Shown here: piece after piece, positions 44,026 to 53,949 of the stretch
Position numbering within the stretch: position 1 is the stretch's first letter
Layout of the letters: each line of letters starts with the position of its first letter
Source: CAZQRP01 sp964596125
GTDB lineage: Bacteria > Chloroflexota > Dehalococcoidia > GIF9 > UBA5629
Reading direction: 5' to 3'
Length of the DNA stretch: 64,000 nucleotides
Assembly: GCA_964596125.1 (NCBI GenBank)
Contig: CAZQRP010000001.1
Location: 186,001 to 250,000 of the forward strand
Notes under the pieces: model-generated
What the model saw: the letters and a program-made list of their open reading frames with translations, nothing else
Told to the model about the DNA's origin: nothing
The model's database searches: none
Position numbers and translations under genes: made by a program

Positions 44026-45264
44026 ATGGTGCAAAAGTACAAAATTATACAGATAGACGATTATAAACCGCTTGTAGGAGTGGAAACAGTGGAGCGTCTC
44101 AAGGAAATGGCTAAGTCACTTCAGGATATGCACATAGTGAATGTGAGTTCAACTTACTATGGGGGTGGAGTATCACAACTTCTTTCGTCTGAGACGCTGC
44201 TAATGAATAGCCTGGGAATAAAAACAGGTTGGAGAGTAATTCAAGGATCCCCGGATTTTTTTAGTGTCACTAAAAAAATCCACAACGCCCTGCAAGGTGC
44301 CGATATCAATTTAACACACAGAAAGATGCAGATTTATGAAGATGTTATTTACGAAAATGCGATGAGAAATCACTTAGACCATGATATCGTAATCGTTCAT
44401 GATCCTCAACCTTTACCTATGATCAACTACTACAGAAAAGACTGTCCCTGGATCTGGCGTTGTCATATCGATCTGTCATCTACTGATTATAAACTCTGGA
44501 ATTACCTAGTCCAATTTGTAGAGAAGTATGACGCAGTTATCTTAAGCAGTAAAGACTACAAGCAGAACCTATTAACACCACAGTTATTCTTTATGCCGGC
44601 TATAGATCCGTTCACTATTACCAACCGCGAGTTGAGCCAACATGAAATAGATGAACGATTGAAGCATTACCATATTCCTACGGATCTTCCTCTGGTAGTG
44701 CAAATCTCCCGTTTTGACCGCTGGAAGGATCCTGAGGGTGTCATCCGTGCCTTTAAATTGGCAAGGAAGGAGGCTGATTGCACCCTGGTACTGCTGGGCA
44801 ATGTGGCAACAGATGACCCGGAGGGAGAAGAGGTATATAAGTCCTTGCTCGGGTACCGGGAGGAACGCATCATCATCCTCACCGTTCAGGACGCAGCGCT
44901 GGTGAATGCCCTCCAGCGCCGGGCGGCTGTCGTATTACAGAAATCTATTCGCGAGGGCTTCGGCTTGACGGTTGCCGAGGCCATGTGGAAAGGAAATCCT
45001 GTCATCGGGGGCGACGTTGGAGGTATCCGCTACCAGATTGAAGACGGAGTAAATGGTTTTTTAGTTTCGTCGATCGCGGATGCAGCAGATAGAATTGTCC
45101 GATTAATTAAAGACAGGGAATTAAAAGAGGAGATGGGAATAAAGGCAAGAGAATCAGTCAAACGTCGGTTTCTGTTGACACGCTATATAGAACAGTATCT
45201 TGACCTCCTTGGTTCTTTTGAGACGGTTTTTAGATTGACTGAAGGGTTGAAGATTGATGAATGA
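44026..45264 (+). CDS. GT4 glycosyltransferase, trehalose synthase (TreT)-like
   Basis: A 412-residue GT-B fold transferase. STYYGGGVSQLL at the N-terminus is the nucleotide-sugar loop of TreT-type enzymes; VVQISRFDRWKDPEGVI and the EGFGLTVAEAMWKG ExxxxE segment mark the donor-binding half. TreT makes trehalose from NDP-glucose and glucose; with glgC nearby, ADP-glucose is a plausible donor. GAAGGGA precedes ATG 44026. Family call firm, exact acceptor inferred. Confidence 0.8.
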   Translation: MVQKYKIIQIDDYKPLVGVETVERLKEMAKSLQDMHIVNVSSTYYGGGVSQLLSSETLLMNSLGIKTGWRVIQGSPDFFSVTKKIHNALQGADINLTHRKMQIYEDVIYENAMRNHLDHDIVIVHDPQPLPMINYYRKDCPWIWRCHIDLSSTDYKLWNYLVQFVEKYDAVILSSKDYKQNLLTPQLFFMPAIDPFTITNRELSQHEIDERLKHYHIPTDLPLVVQISRFDRWKDPEGVIRAFKLARKEADCTLVLLGNVATDDPEGEEVYKSLLGYREERIIILTVQDAALVNALQRRAAVVLQKSIREGFGLTVAEAMWKGNPVIGGDVGGIRYQIEDGVNGFLVSSIADAADRIVRLIKDRELKEEMGIKARESVKRRFLLTRYIEQYLDLLGSFETVFRLTEGLKIDE

Positions 45265-45330
45265 AGAAATACTATCTATAACCGACTCTAAATATTCTAT
45301 ATCAAGAGCGACTTCGGAAGGTGGTAGAGT

Positions 45331-47847
45331 GTGAAAAACTCAGACGATAGGAAACAGAATCGCCCCCAAAGTAAAGCCGGGACGTCTTACTCTCTAGTGA
45401 CCCGAGCAAAGGATTTGCCAGTTACAGAATTGATGAAACAGTTGGAGTCTTCTCCAGATGGCTTAAGCGAGTCCGAAGCACAGAAACGCCTTGTGAAGTA
45501 CGGCTATAACGAGCTTGTTGAGAAAAAAGTGAATCCGGTCCTGAAATTTCTCTCCTATTTCTGGGGGCCTATTCCGGGGATGATTATCATAGCGGCGATT
45601 CTTTCCGGAGTGCTACGTCATTGGCCAGACCTTGGCATTATCTTAGTTTTACTGATAGGGAATGCTGTTGTTGGCTTCAGAGAAGAGTATCAGGCAGGCA
45701 ACGTCATTGCTGCACTCAAGGACAAGCTGGCTATCCTGGCAAGGGTAAGGCGAGATGGCAATTGGATCCAAATACCAGCACGAGAATTAGTCCCAGGTGA
45801 TATTGTTCGCCTTCGTATTGGTGATATCGTGCCGGCTGATGCAAAATTGCTTGAGGGGGACCCGGTACAGGTGGACCAATCGGCTCTCACCGGCGAATCA
45901 CTGCCCGTGGAACGTAAATTAGGTGAACTTGTCTACTCCGGGTCTATATTGAAACAGGGTGAAATAGACGCTTTGGTCTATGCTACTGGTAAGGATACAT
46001 ACTATGGAAAAACTGCCGAGCTTGTAGAGACAGCACAAACGCGCAGTCATTTGCAGCGCGCGGTTATCAAGATTGCCGATTACCTTATCGTTATCGCTGT
46101 AGCCCTGGCTGTGGTGATACTGGCAGCAGCTCTTTTCCGTGGCGATAAGTTGCTTACTGTACTGCAATTTGCACTGGTCTTGACTATAGCGTCAGTCCCG
46201 GTAGCAATGCCAGCGGTATTATCTGTGACTATGGCCGTCGGAGCTCGACTTTTGGCATTAAAGCAGGCAATTGTTACCCGTCTTACCTCTATTGAAGAGC
46301 TAGCAGGTGTTGATGTGCTCTGCTCTGATAAGACAGGCACACTTACTCAGAGTAAATTGACATCGGGGTCACCGTTCACCTTGCCCGATGTTAGCGAAGA
46401 ACGATTGTTCAGTAGCGCTGCGCTTGCCTCTCGGGCCGAGAACCAGGACCCAATCGACATGGCCGTACTCAGCGGCATCAAAGACCCTCAACAGTTGAAG
46501 TCATATGAGATAACACACTTCCAACCATTTGATCCCGTACATAAGCGCACTGAAGCCAGCGTTAAGGAAAAAGATGGGCATGTTTTCAAGGTGACAAAGG
46601 GAGCGCCGCAGGTCATACTGGCACTTGATCCTAACGCCCCTCAATTACAAGGGCAGGTTGAAAAAGCGGTAAACAATTTCGCCGCTCGGGGTTTTCGCTC
46701 TCTAGGCGTAGCAAGCACCAACAAAGAAGGCCAGTGGCAGTTTCTGGGTGTAATCCCACTTTCTGACCCAGTCCGCGATGATTCCAGGTCTACTGTTGAT
46801 GCTGCAAAAGAGATGGGCATCAACATAAAGATGGTAACCGGTGATCAGGTTGCCATCGCCAAGGAAATCGGACGCCAGCTGGATTTAGGCAAAGACATTG
46901 TTGATGCTAGCCTCTTTGACGAAACCAGACCCTATAAAACTAGACAGCTCGCCGATGCCATCGAACGTGCCGATGGATTTGCGCAGGTTTTTCCCGAACA
47001 TAAGTATCACATCGTTGATGTGCTCCAGCAACATGGCCATATCGTGGGTATGACTGGCGATGGCGTTAACGATGCCCCAGCACTCAAGAAAGCAGATGCC
47101 GGCATTGCTGTATCCGGAGCAACTGCTGCTGCTCAAGCAGCAGCCGATATTGTGTTAATTCTTCCTGGACTCTCAACAATTATTGATGCCATTAAAGAGA
47201 GCCGCAAAATCTTTCAGCGTATGACAAGCTACGCAATCTATCGCATTGCTGAGACGATCAGGGTACTACTATTTATGACACTCTCAATCCTGGTCTTCAA
47301 CTTCTACCCGGTAACTGCCATAATGATAGTGCTTCTAGCGATACTCAATGATGGTGCTATCTTATCCATTGCCTATGATAATGCCAAGCATTCTAACAAG
47401 CCGGAAATCTGGAACATGAAATCGGTACTGGGTTTGGCCACGATACTAGGTGTCGCTGGAGTAATCGCATCTTTCGGGCTATTTTACGTGGGGGAACGTA
47501 TCTTTCATCTCAGCCAAGAAATTATTCAGTCTTTGATGTACCTTAAGCTATCTGTAGCGGGACACCTGACTATCTTTATCACCCGCACTCGGGGGCCATT
47601 CTGGTCTACCAGGCCTTCAAGGATTCTGCTTGTTGCGGTTGTCACCACACAAATTGTAGCTACCTTTATTACTGTTTACGGGCTGTTTATGGCGCCCATT
47701 GGATGGGGTTGGGCTGGCTTTGTCTGGGGGTATGCAATTATATGGTTCCTTATTAACGATAGGGTGAAGTTGCTGGCCTACAAGATTCTTGGCCAAGAGC
47801 ACTCTGGATTGCTTATAAGAGAAGCCAGAACACAGACGATTCGATAA
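45331..47847 (+). CDS. P-type H+-ATPase (P3A, plasma-membrane proton-efflux type)
   Basis: An 838-residue P-type ATPase from GTG 45331 with a GAAGGTGG site. The actuator TGES is in SALTGESLPVE; the phosphorylated Asp is in LCSDKTGTLTQ; KGAPQ and TGDGVNDAPALKKADAGIAV complete the nucleotide-binding and hinge motifs. Ten TM helices and no heavy-metal domain point to the P3A proton-efflux class rather than Ca or K pumps. Would set membrane potential and cytoplasmic pH under stress. Confidence 0.88.
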   Translation: MKNSDDRKQNRPQSKAGTSYSLVTRAKDLPVTELMKQLESSPDGLSESEAQKRLVKYGYNELVEKKVNPVLKFLSYFWGPIPGMIIIAAILSGVLRHWPDLGIILVLLIGNAVVGFREEYQAGNVIAALKDKLAILARVRRDGNWIQIPARELVPGDIVRLRIGDIVPADAKLLEGDPVQVDQSALTGESLPVERKLGELVYSGSILKQGEIDALVYATGKDTYYGKTAELVETAQTRSHLQRAVIKIADYLIVIAVALAVVILAAALFRGDKLLTVLQFALVLTIASVPVAMPAVLSVTMAVGARLLALKQAIVTRLTSIEELAGVDVLCSDKTGTLTQSKLTSGSPFTLPDVSEERLFSSAALASRAENQDPIDMAVLSGIKDPQQLKSYEITHFQPFDPVHKRTEASVKEKDGHVFKVTKGAPQVILALDPNAPQLQGQVEKAVNNFAARGFRSLGVASTNKEGQWQFLGVIPLSDPVRDDSRSTVDAAKEMGINIKMVTGDQVAIAKEIGRQLDLGKDIVDASLFDETRPYKTRQLADAIERADGFAQVFPEHKYHIVDVLQQHGHIVGMTGDGVNDAPALKKADAGIAVSGATAAAQAAADIVLILPGLSTIIDAIKESRKIFQRMTSYAIYRIAETIRVLLFMTLSILVFNFYPVTAIMIVLLAILNDGAILSIAYDNAKHSNKPEIWNMKSVLGLATILGVAGVIASFGLFYVGERIFHLSQEIIQSLMYLKLSVAGHLTIFITRTRGPFWSTRPSRILLVAVVTTQIVATFITVYGLFMAPIGWGWAGFVWGYAIIWFLINDRVKLLAYKILGQEHSGLLIREARTQTIR

Positions 47848-47903
47848 TTAGAGATTAGCATATCGAATAGACCTCACAGTAATGGGACAAGGGGGAAATA
47901 TAT

Positions 47904-47963
47904 ATGAACGAAAATAAGAGCACAGAAGGCCCTATGAAACAACATCTTGTGAAGTTTCTTTAA
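47904..47963 (+). CDS. possible 19-residue peptide upstream of ppsA
   Basis: GGGGGAA followed by ATG 47904 and a TAA at 47961-47963 gives a 19-residue peptide. It may be a leader peptide or a remnant; no regulatory attenuator is seen after it. Confidence 0.25.
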   Translation: MNENKSTEGPMKQHLVKFL

Positions 47964-48009
47964 TAATTGATTATGGCGTATTCTTTTACAAAGTACGAAG
48001 GGGGATGCT

Positions 48010-50433
48010 ATGAAAAGAAGGCTTAACTACATCCGTTTCTTCAATGAGATTGGAAGCAACGATGTGCCAATTGTTGGTGGCAAAACAGCTTCCTTGGGCG
48101 AGATGTATAGAGAGCTTAATACCCAGGGCGTAAAAGTCCCTAACGGCTTTGCCATCACTGCTGAGGCTTATCGCTATCTTCTTGACAGCGCCAGTGCCTG
48201 GGATGACTTGCACGGGGCACTCGATGGCATTCAACCAGATAATATGGAAGACCTGGCAATGCGCGGGAAGCAGGCTCGTGCCATTGTCTACGGTGCTCCT
48301 CTGCCACATGACCTGCGGCAGGAAATCTTGGAAGCTTATCAAACTCTTAAATCTGAATATGGGCCGAATCTGAGTGTAGCTGTGCGCAGTTCTGCTACAG
48401 CTGAGGACTTGCCCACAGTCAGCTTTGCAGGTCAGCACGAAAGCTATCTAAATATTCATGGCGATGAGCTGCTCTTAGACTCATGCAAACGCTGCATCGC
48501 CAGCCTTTTCACTAACCGCGCCATTCATTACCGCATCGACCAGGGTTTTGACCATTTCAAAGTGTTTCTGTCCATTGCAGTGATGAAGATGGTACGCTCA
48601 GATCTAGCTTCGAGTGGAGTTATCTTTTCATTAGACACAGAATCGGGCTTTCGGGATGTAGTATTCATCACTGCTGCCTATGGGCTTGGTGAGAACGTAG
48701 TCCAGGGTGCTGTTGACCCTGACGAATTCTATGTTTTTAAGCCTACTTTAGAGAAGGGTTATCGCAAAGTTCTGCGTCGCGTTCTAGGTAGTAAAGAGAT
48801 CAAGATGGTGTACTCCGAGGGAGGGGCACGCCAGACCACGCGTAATGTTCCAACACCAAAGGTCGATCGCCAGCGTTTCTGCATTTCCGACGGTGAGGTG
48901 CTCATCCTCGCTGACTACGCAGTTAAGGTGGAACAGCATTATAGCCAGAAGACTGGCCATCCTCTCCCTTTAGATATGGAGTGGGCAAAAGATGGCACGG
49001 ATGGTAATCTTTATATGATACAGGCTCGGCCTGAAACCGTTGCTTCTCAGAAGCAGGCAAATATGCTCGAAGAGTACATACTCAAGGGCACCGCGAAAAT
49101 CATCACGACCGGTCGCTCAGTCGGAGAAAAGATTGCCAAAGGAAAGGCACATATAATCAATGATGCAGAGCAACTTTCGGAATTCAAGCCAGGGGAAGTC
49201 CTGGTAGCCGACATGACGACACCGGATTGGGAACCAGTAATGAAGACTGCGGCCGCCATTGTTACCAACAGAGGTGGTCGTACCTGTCATGCGGCTATAG
49301 TAAGCCGTGAGTTGGGTATACCTGCGGTTGTAGGAACAGGCAATGGTCATGGTGCCACAACGCGTATCCAAAATAGCCAGATGGTCACTGTTTCCTGTGC
49401 TGAAGGAGACGTTGGCAAGGTCTATAGTGGCGAAGTGCCATTTGAGGTGCAGAAAACGGACATCACTGACCTGGCGAGGCCTGCCACGGAGATTATGATT
49501 AACCTGGGTAATCCTGAGCTTGCTTTCAAGACAAGATTCTTGCCCAATGATGGGATAGGTCTGGCGAGGATGGAATTCATCATAAATGAGTACATCAAAG
49601 TCCATCCAATGGCGCTGGTGCATCCAGAACGTGTTAAGGACAGCAAAGAAAAGGCTGAGATAGATCGCCTCACTCTGGGATTTAAGCAGCCCGCCGAATT
49701 CTTCGTCCAGCATCTTTCAGAGGGGATAGGCACAATCGCGGCCGCTTTCTACCCAAAGCCGGTTATAGTGCGCATGTCTGACTTTAAGAGCAACGAGTAT
49801 GCGAGTCTCTTGGGTGGTCGCTTCTTTGAACCGGATGAGGCCAATCCCATGCTTGGCTTTCGCGGGGCATCACGGTACACACATACGGCATACGAGAAGG
49901 GCTTTGCCCTTGAGTGCGCGGCCCTCAAGCGAGTTCGTGACGAGATGGGCCTCTCCAATGTCAAACTGATGATTCCATTTTGCAGGCGCGTCGAGGAGGC
50001 GGCAAAGGTAATTGAAAAGATGGCCGAGTTCGGACTTGAGAGAGGAAAGAATGGTCTCGAGGTCTACGTCATGTGTGAAATTCCCAATAATGTCATCCAG
50101 ATCGATGCCTTCTCTAAATATTTTGACGGATTCTCCATTGGCTCCAACGACCTCACACAGCTTACCTTGGGAGTTGACCGCGATTCGGAAATTGTAGCAT
50201 TTGATTACGATGAGCGCGATGCAGGAGTTAAGGAAATGATCCGATTAGCTATTGACGGCTGTAAGCGCAACAAGCGACATTCAGGCCTCTGCGGACAGGC
50301 TCCTTCAGACTATCCTGAGATGGCTGAATATCTGGTAAAGATAGGTATTGACTCTATGAGCCTTAACCCAGATGCAGTTCTGAAGACAACATTGCACGTG
50401 CTTGAAATTGAAAAACGGCTTGGTCATAAATAA
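48010..50433 (+). CDS. ppsA: phosphoenolpyruvate synthase
   Basis: An 807-residue enzyme converting pyruvate, ATP and water to PEP, AMP and phosphate. The ATP-grasp N-domain shows VRSSATAEDLPTVSFAGQHE; the swivelling phosphohistidine domain shows GGRTCHAAIVSRELGIPAVVG; the PEP/TIM-barrel domain ends with SIGSNDLTQLTLGVDRD and GLCGQAPSDYPE with the catalytic Cys. Length is typical. AAGGGGG precedes ATG 48010. Gluconeogenic, feeding glgC. Confidence 0.93.
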   Translation: MKRRLNYIRFFNEIGSNDVPIVGGKTASLGEMYRELNTQGVKVPNGFAITAEAYRYLLDSASAWDDLHGALDGIQPDNMEDLAMRGKQARAIVYGAPLPHDLRQEILEAYQTLKSEYGPNLSVAVRSSATAEDLPTVSFAGQHESYLNIHGDELLLDSCKRCIASLFTNRAIHYRIDQGFDHFKVFLSIAVMKMVRSDLASSGVIFSLDTESGFRDVVFITAAYGLGENVVQGAVDPDEFYVFKPTLEKGYRKVLRRVLGSKEIKMVYSEGGARQTTRNVPTPKVDRQRFCISDGEVLILADYAVKVEQHYSQKTGHPLPLDMEWAKDGTDGNLYMIQARPETVASQKQANMLEEYILKGTAKIITTGRSVGEKIAKGKAHIINDAEQLSEFKPGEVLVADMTTPDWEPVMKTAAAIVTNRGGRTCHAAIVSRELGIPAVVGTGNGHGATTRIQNSQMVTVSCAEGDVGKVYSGEVPFEVQKTDITDLARPATEIMINLGNPELAFKTRFLPNDGIGLARMEFIINEYIKVHPMALVHPERVKDSKEKAEIDRLTLGFKQPAEFFVQHLSEGIGTIAAAFYPKPVIVRMSDFKSNEYASLLGGRFFEPDEANPMLGFRGASRYTHTAYEKGFALECAALKRVRDEMGLSNVKLMIPFCRRVEEAAKVIEKMAEFGLERGKNGLEVYVMCEIPNNVIQIDAFSKYFDGFSIGSNDLTQLTLGVDRDSEIVAFDYDERDAGVKEMIRLAIDGCKRNKRHSGLCGQAPSDYPEMAEYLVKIGIDSMSLNPDAVLKTTLHVLEIEKRLGHK

Positions 50434-50552
50434 CAAAACAAACGAGAAAAGAATTCAATAAAAAACGGTTTTAATAAAATCATGCTTGGTATCGAAGTTA
50501 AGGGCAAGTAGTATCCTGATATAAACTAACCAAAGGTTTACTTAACCAATAA

Positions 50553-50627
50553 ATGAACGTGGGATTTGACGTTGGGCTTATCGGCCTGGTACTATTCGCA
50601 ATCATTGACGGGTTCTTCTACCTGTAA
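50553..50627 (+). CDS. possible 24-residue membrane peptide
   Basis: ATG 50553 to TAA 50627 encodes one hydrophobic helix (VGLIGLVLFAIIDGFFYL). No clear ribosome-binding site. Listed because small single-helix proteins of this kind do accompany stress ATPases; could equally be chance. Confidence 0.25.
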   Translation: MNVGFDVGLIGLVLFAIIDGFFYL

Positions 50628-50664
50628 TTAGTATATTATTAGAGGTACTCATACAGACGGGATA

Positions 50665-52422
50665 ATGTTTGGCAAGTCATTATTGAGTCGGTTTAGTTCG
50701 GTTGTATCCTGGCTGCAATCATCAGAAATGATGACAGGCCTGATCTTAGCTGTAATGGTTGGGATAGTTGCAGGATTGGGAGCAGTGGCCTTCAGGTGGC
50801 TGATAAAAAATTTCCACTCACTGTTCTTCGGTGGTGGTGGCCAGCTCCTATCATTTCTAGGTGATTATTACGTAATTATCATACCGGCGCTAGGCGGCTT
50901 ATTAGTAGGCGCATTGGTCTATTTCTTAGCACGCGAAGCCAAGGGGCATGGCGTGCCCGAGGTGATGGAGGCTGTCGTACTAAAGGGAGGGCGGATACGA
51001 CCTCGTGTGTCGGTAGTAAAAGCACTAGCGTCTTCCATCTGTATTGGCAGCGGGGGCTCGGTAGGACGTGAAGGCCCCATCGTACAAATTGGGGCATCCT
51101 TTGGCTCGGCGATAGGCCAGTGGCTGAAGTTGCCTGATGAAACAGTAAAAGTACTGGTTGCCTGCGGCGCTGCGGGTGGCATTTCGGCGACATTCAATGC
51201 CCCGATTGCCGGTGTGTTTTTTGCAATGGAGGTGATACTGGGCAAGGTGGTCACACGCAGGTTCGCCTATGTTGTTATCAGTTCGGTTGTTGCCGATTTT
51301 CTGGCTCAGCTATTTCTGGGTAATACACGAGCCTTCCCCATACCTGCATTCGGCATCGCTAGTCCCTGGGAGTTCTCATTCTATGTAGTGCTTGGCATTC
51401 TGGCAGCTCTGGCTGCACTGGCATTCATCTACGTGCTTTACCGCTGTGAGGATCTGTTTGACTCGGTTAAGATGCCTGAGTATCTCAAGCCTGCTCTGGG
51501 TGGACTTGCCATAGGTGCTATCGGCCTTTACAACACTGACCTTTTTGGAGTGGGATATGAAGGTATCACCAAGGCACTATCCGGTGAACCGGTGGTTGGA
51601 ATGCTGCTTCTGCTATGTCTCCTCAAGCTAGTTGCCACTACGTTTACCCTGGGTAGCGGCGGTAGTGGTGGGATATTTGCACCAAGCCTCTTTATCGGGG
51701 CAATGCTCGGGACGGCAGTTGGCTCTATCTTTGGAAATTTTTTCCCGTCTATTACCGCACCAGCCGGAGCCTATGGCATCGTAGGAATGGCAGCAGTGTT
51801 CGCTGGTGCGGCACGGGCGCCATTTACTGCAATTCTCATAATCTTTGAAATGACTCATGACTATGCTATCATGCTTCCCTTGATGACGGCAGTCGTAATC
51901 AGCACAGTATTGAGCAGGGCTTTCAAACGCGAAACCATCTATACACTGAAGCTGCTGCGCCGCGGCGTTGATGTTGAGCAGGAGGAAATGAGCGATGTCA
52001 TGCGTACAATTACCGTAAAGGAGGCAATGACCCGGGATTTCCCGACAGTGCCCACGACGATGAGGGTGGACGAGCTCCTCAGGGTGTTTCAAAAGACAGG
52101 ACGCCACGGCTTTCCGGTAGTGGATAAAGAAGGGTACCTCGCTGGAATCGTTACCCAGACTGATGTGGAGCACCATTTAGGCACAAGCACGGGCAAGAAA
52201 CAACAAATTGTAGGTGATATCGCTACCAAGTCCCCCTTTGTTGCCTATCCAGAACAGACCTTGGACAGGGTTCTTGGGGCAACAGAAGAAGAGTATGGCC
52301 GCATCCCCGTAGTCAACCGGGATGACATTCGACGCTTGGTCGGTGTATTGCAGCGTCATGATATTATCAGGGCTTATCAGAAGAGGGCAAGGAGACCAAC
52401 TCCAGTGCAAAAGCGGTCATAA
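50665..52422 (+). CDS. ClC-family chloride channel/antiporter with CBS pair
   Basis: A 585-residue protein. Ion-path motifs GSGGSVGREGP (with the gating glutamate) and GSGGSGGIFAPSLFIG are intact over about 12 membrane helices to residue 420. Two CBS domains follow (about 455-510 and 520-575; VKEAMTRDFPTVPT, DIATKSPFVAYPEQTL), which in this family bind adenine nucleotides to regulate transport. Likely balances charge for the nearby H+-ATPase. Confidence 0.9.
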   Translation: MFGKSLLSRFSSVVSWLQSSEMMTGLILAVMVGIVAGLGAVAFRWLIKNFHSLFFGGGGQLLSFLGDYYVIIIPALGGLLVGALVYFLAREAKGHGVPEVMEAVVLKGGRIRPRVSVVKALASSICIGSGGSVGREGPIVQIGASFGSAIGQWLKLPDETVKVLVACGAAGGISATFNAPIAGVFFAMEVILGKVVTRRFAYVVISSVVADFLAQLFLGNTRAFPIPAFGIASPWEFSFYVVLGILAALAALAFIYVLYRCEDLFDSVKMPEYLKPALGGLAIGAIGLYNTDLFGVGYEGITKALSGEPVVGMLLLLCLLKLVATTFTLGSGGSGGIFAPSLFIGAMLGTAVGSIFGNFFPSITAPAGAYGIVGMAAVFAGAARAPFTAILIIFEMTHDYAIMLPLMTAVVISTVLSRAFKRETIYTLKLLRRGVDVEQEEMSDVMRTITVKEAMTRDFPTVPTTMRVDELLRVFQKTGRHGFPVVDKEGYLAGIVTQTDVEHHLGTSTGKKQQIVGDIATKSPFVAYPEQTLDRVLGATEEEYGRIPVVNRDDIRRLVGVLQRHDIIRAYQKRARRPTPVQKRS

Positions 52423-52439
52423 ATAAGCATAAGCTTATT
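52422..52439 (+). terminator. weak A+T-rich hairpin after the ClC gene
   Basis: AATAAGC-ATAA-GCTTATT is a perfect 7-bp stem followed by T/A-rich DNA. Low GC makes it a weak terminator candidate. Confidence 0.3.
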
Positions 52440-52581
52440 ATATTTACTATATAAAAGTTTTATCTTACCTGTCTGAATTACCCGAAGTTCGATTTTGTAA
52501 ATCTCTCTTGTATTTCTTGAAAGTCCAATTATTCAAGGGTGCAAATTGCCTGTCAAGTTATATTGGCTGTAAAATGCTGAA

Positions 52582-53895
52582 ATGAATATATCTCCACGTA
52601 GAAAAGACTCACTTGGGTACTGGTCAGTAGTATCGATAGGTATTGGTGGTATGGTTGGTGGTGGTATTTTTGCAGTACTGGGGCTGGCAGTTCAACTGGC
52701 ACATGGGGGTACTCCAGTAGCTTTTGCGCTCGCGGGTATAATAGCATTAATTACAGCTTATTCCTACGCTCGATTATCTATACGATACCCTTCTCAAGGA
52801 GGAACGGTTGAATTCTTAAATCAAGCCTTTGGCTCAGGGATATTCACCGGCGCACTTAATATCCTTTTATGGCTTAGTTACATTATTATGCTTTCACTGT
52901 ACGCTTATGCCTTTGGAAGTTATGGGGCCAGTTTCTTTCCCGAAACTATGCAGCCACTTTTAAAACATATATTAATTAGTGGCGCTATTGTTCTTTTTAC
53001 TATTATCAATGTAGTCGGTGCAAAGATAGTCGGAAGGTCTGAGAATTACATAGTAATATTAAAGATTGGCATATTGCTTATTTTCTTAATTTTAGGTATG
53101 TGGAGCATTAACTTCGATCGACTACAGCCTGCTGTCTGGAGTAATACATTACAATTGGTAGCCGGAGGAATGATTATCTTTTTAGCTTATGAAGGTTTTG
53201 AACTCATCGCTAATACAGCGGAAAACGTTAGGGAACCGTCGAAGATAATGCCACGAGCTTATTTTTCGGCGGTCGGTTTTGTCATTATTCTTTATGTTCT
53301 CATTTCTTTAGTGACCGTCGGTAACTTGCCCTTAGACAATATTATCGCTGCTAAGGATTACGCGCTTGCTGAGGCTGCCAGACCTTTTCTAGGAAGTATC
53401 GGCTTTGCTCTTATTGCAATAGCTGCTCTCCTTTCAACAGGCTCTGCTATTAATGCCACGCTCTATGGTACGGCTCGTATTAGCTATATAATTGCGAAAG
53501 AAGGAGAGCTACCTGAAAATTTGGAGAGGAAAGTCTGGAACCGACCTATTGAAGGACTTCTTATTACCTCTGGACTTACACTGCTCGTAGCCAATAGTTT
53601 TGATCTATCCCACATCGCGACTATGGGGAGTTCCGGTTTTCTAGTCATTTTTACCGCAGTAAATGCTTCGGCTGCACGTTTGGCTTCAAAAATAATGGCT
53701 CGACGATGGGTATCTATTACTGGTATTGTTGTCTGCCTAGTTGCTCTGGCAATGCTTATTGGGCACAAAATCACAACCTCATTACAAGAGATATGGGTAT
53801 TAGTAGCTATGATCGGATTGTCATTTATTATAGAGATAATTTATCGGATGATTGCGGGTAGAGAAATAATACCGAAGTATAAAGAACTATACTGA
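52582..53895 (+). CDS. APC-family amino acid permease
   Basis: A 437-residue, 12-TM transporter of the amino acid-polyamine-organocation superfamily. The first helix has IGIGGMVGGGIFAVLG, the unwound substrate-binding segment typical of the family, and FLAYEGFELIANTAENV is the matching TM6 motif. Substrate unknown. Only a weak ribosome-binding site before ATG 52582. Confidence 0.87.
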   Translation: MNISPRRKDSLGYWSVVSIGIGGMVGGGIFAVLGLAVQLAHGGTPVAFALAGIIALITAYSYARLSIRYPSQGGTVEFLNQAFGSGIFTGALNILLWLSYIIMLSLYAYAFGSYGASFFPETMQPLLKHILISGAIVLFTIINVVGAKIVGRSENYIVILKIGILLIFLILGMWSINFDRLQPAVWSNTLQLVAGGMIIFLAYEGFELIANTAENVREPSKIMPRAYFSAVGFVIILYVLISLVTVGNLPLDNIIAAKDYALAEAARPFLGSIGFALIAIAALLSTGSAINATLYGTARISYIIAKEGELPENLERKVWNRPIEGLLITSGLTLLVANSFDLSHIATMGSSGFLVIFTAVNASAARLASKIMARRWVSITGIVVCLVALAMLIGHKITTSLQEIWVLVAMIGLSFIIEIIYRMIAGREIIPKYKELY

Positions 53896-53949
53896 AATAT
53901 GCAGCATGGCGTATGAGCCGGTCGCAGTGATACAGGGCTTTGCGCCCAT

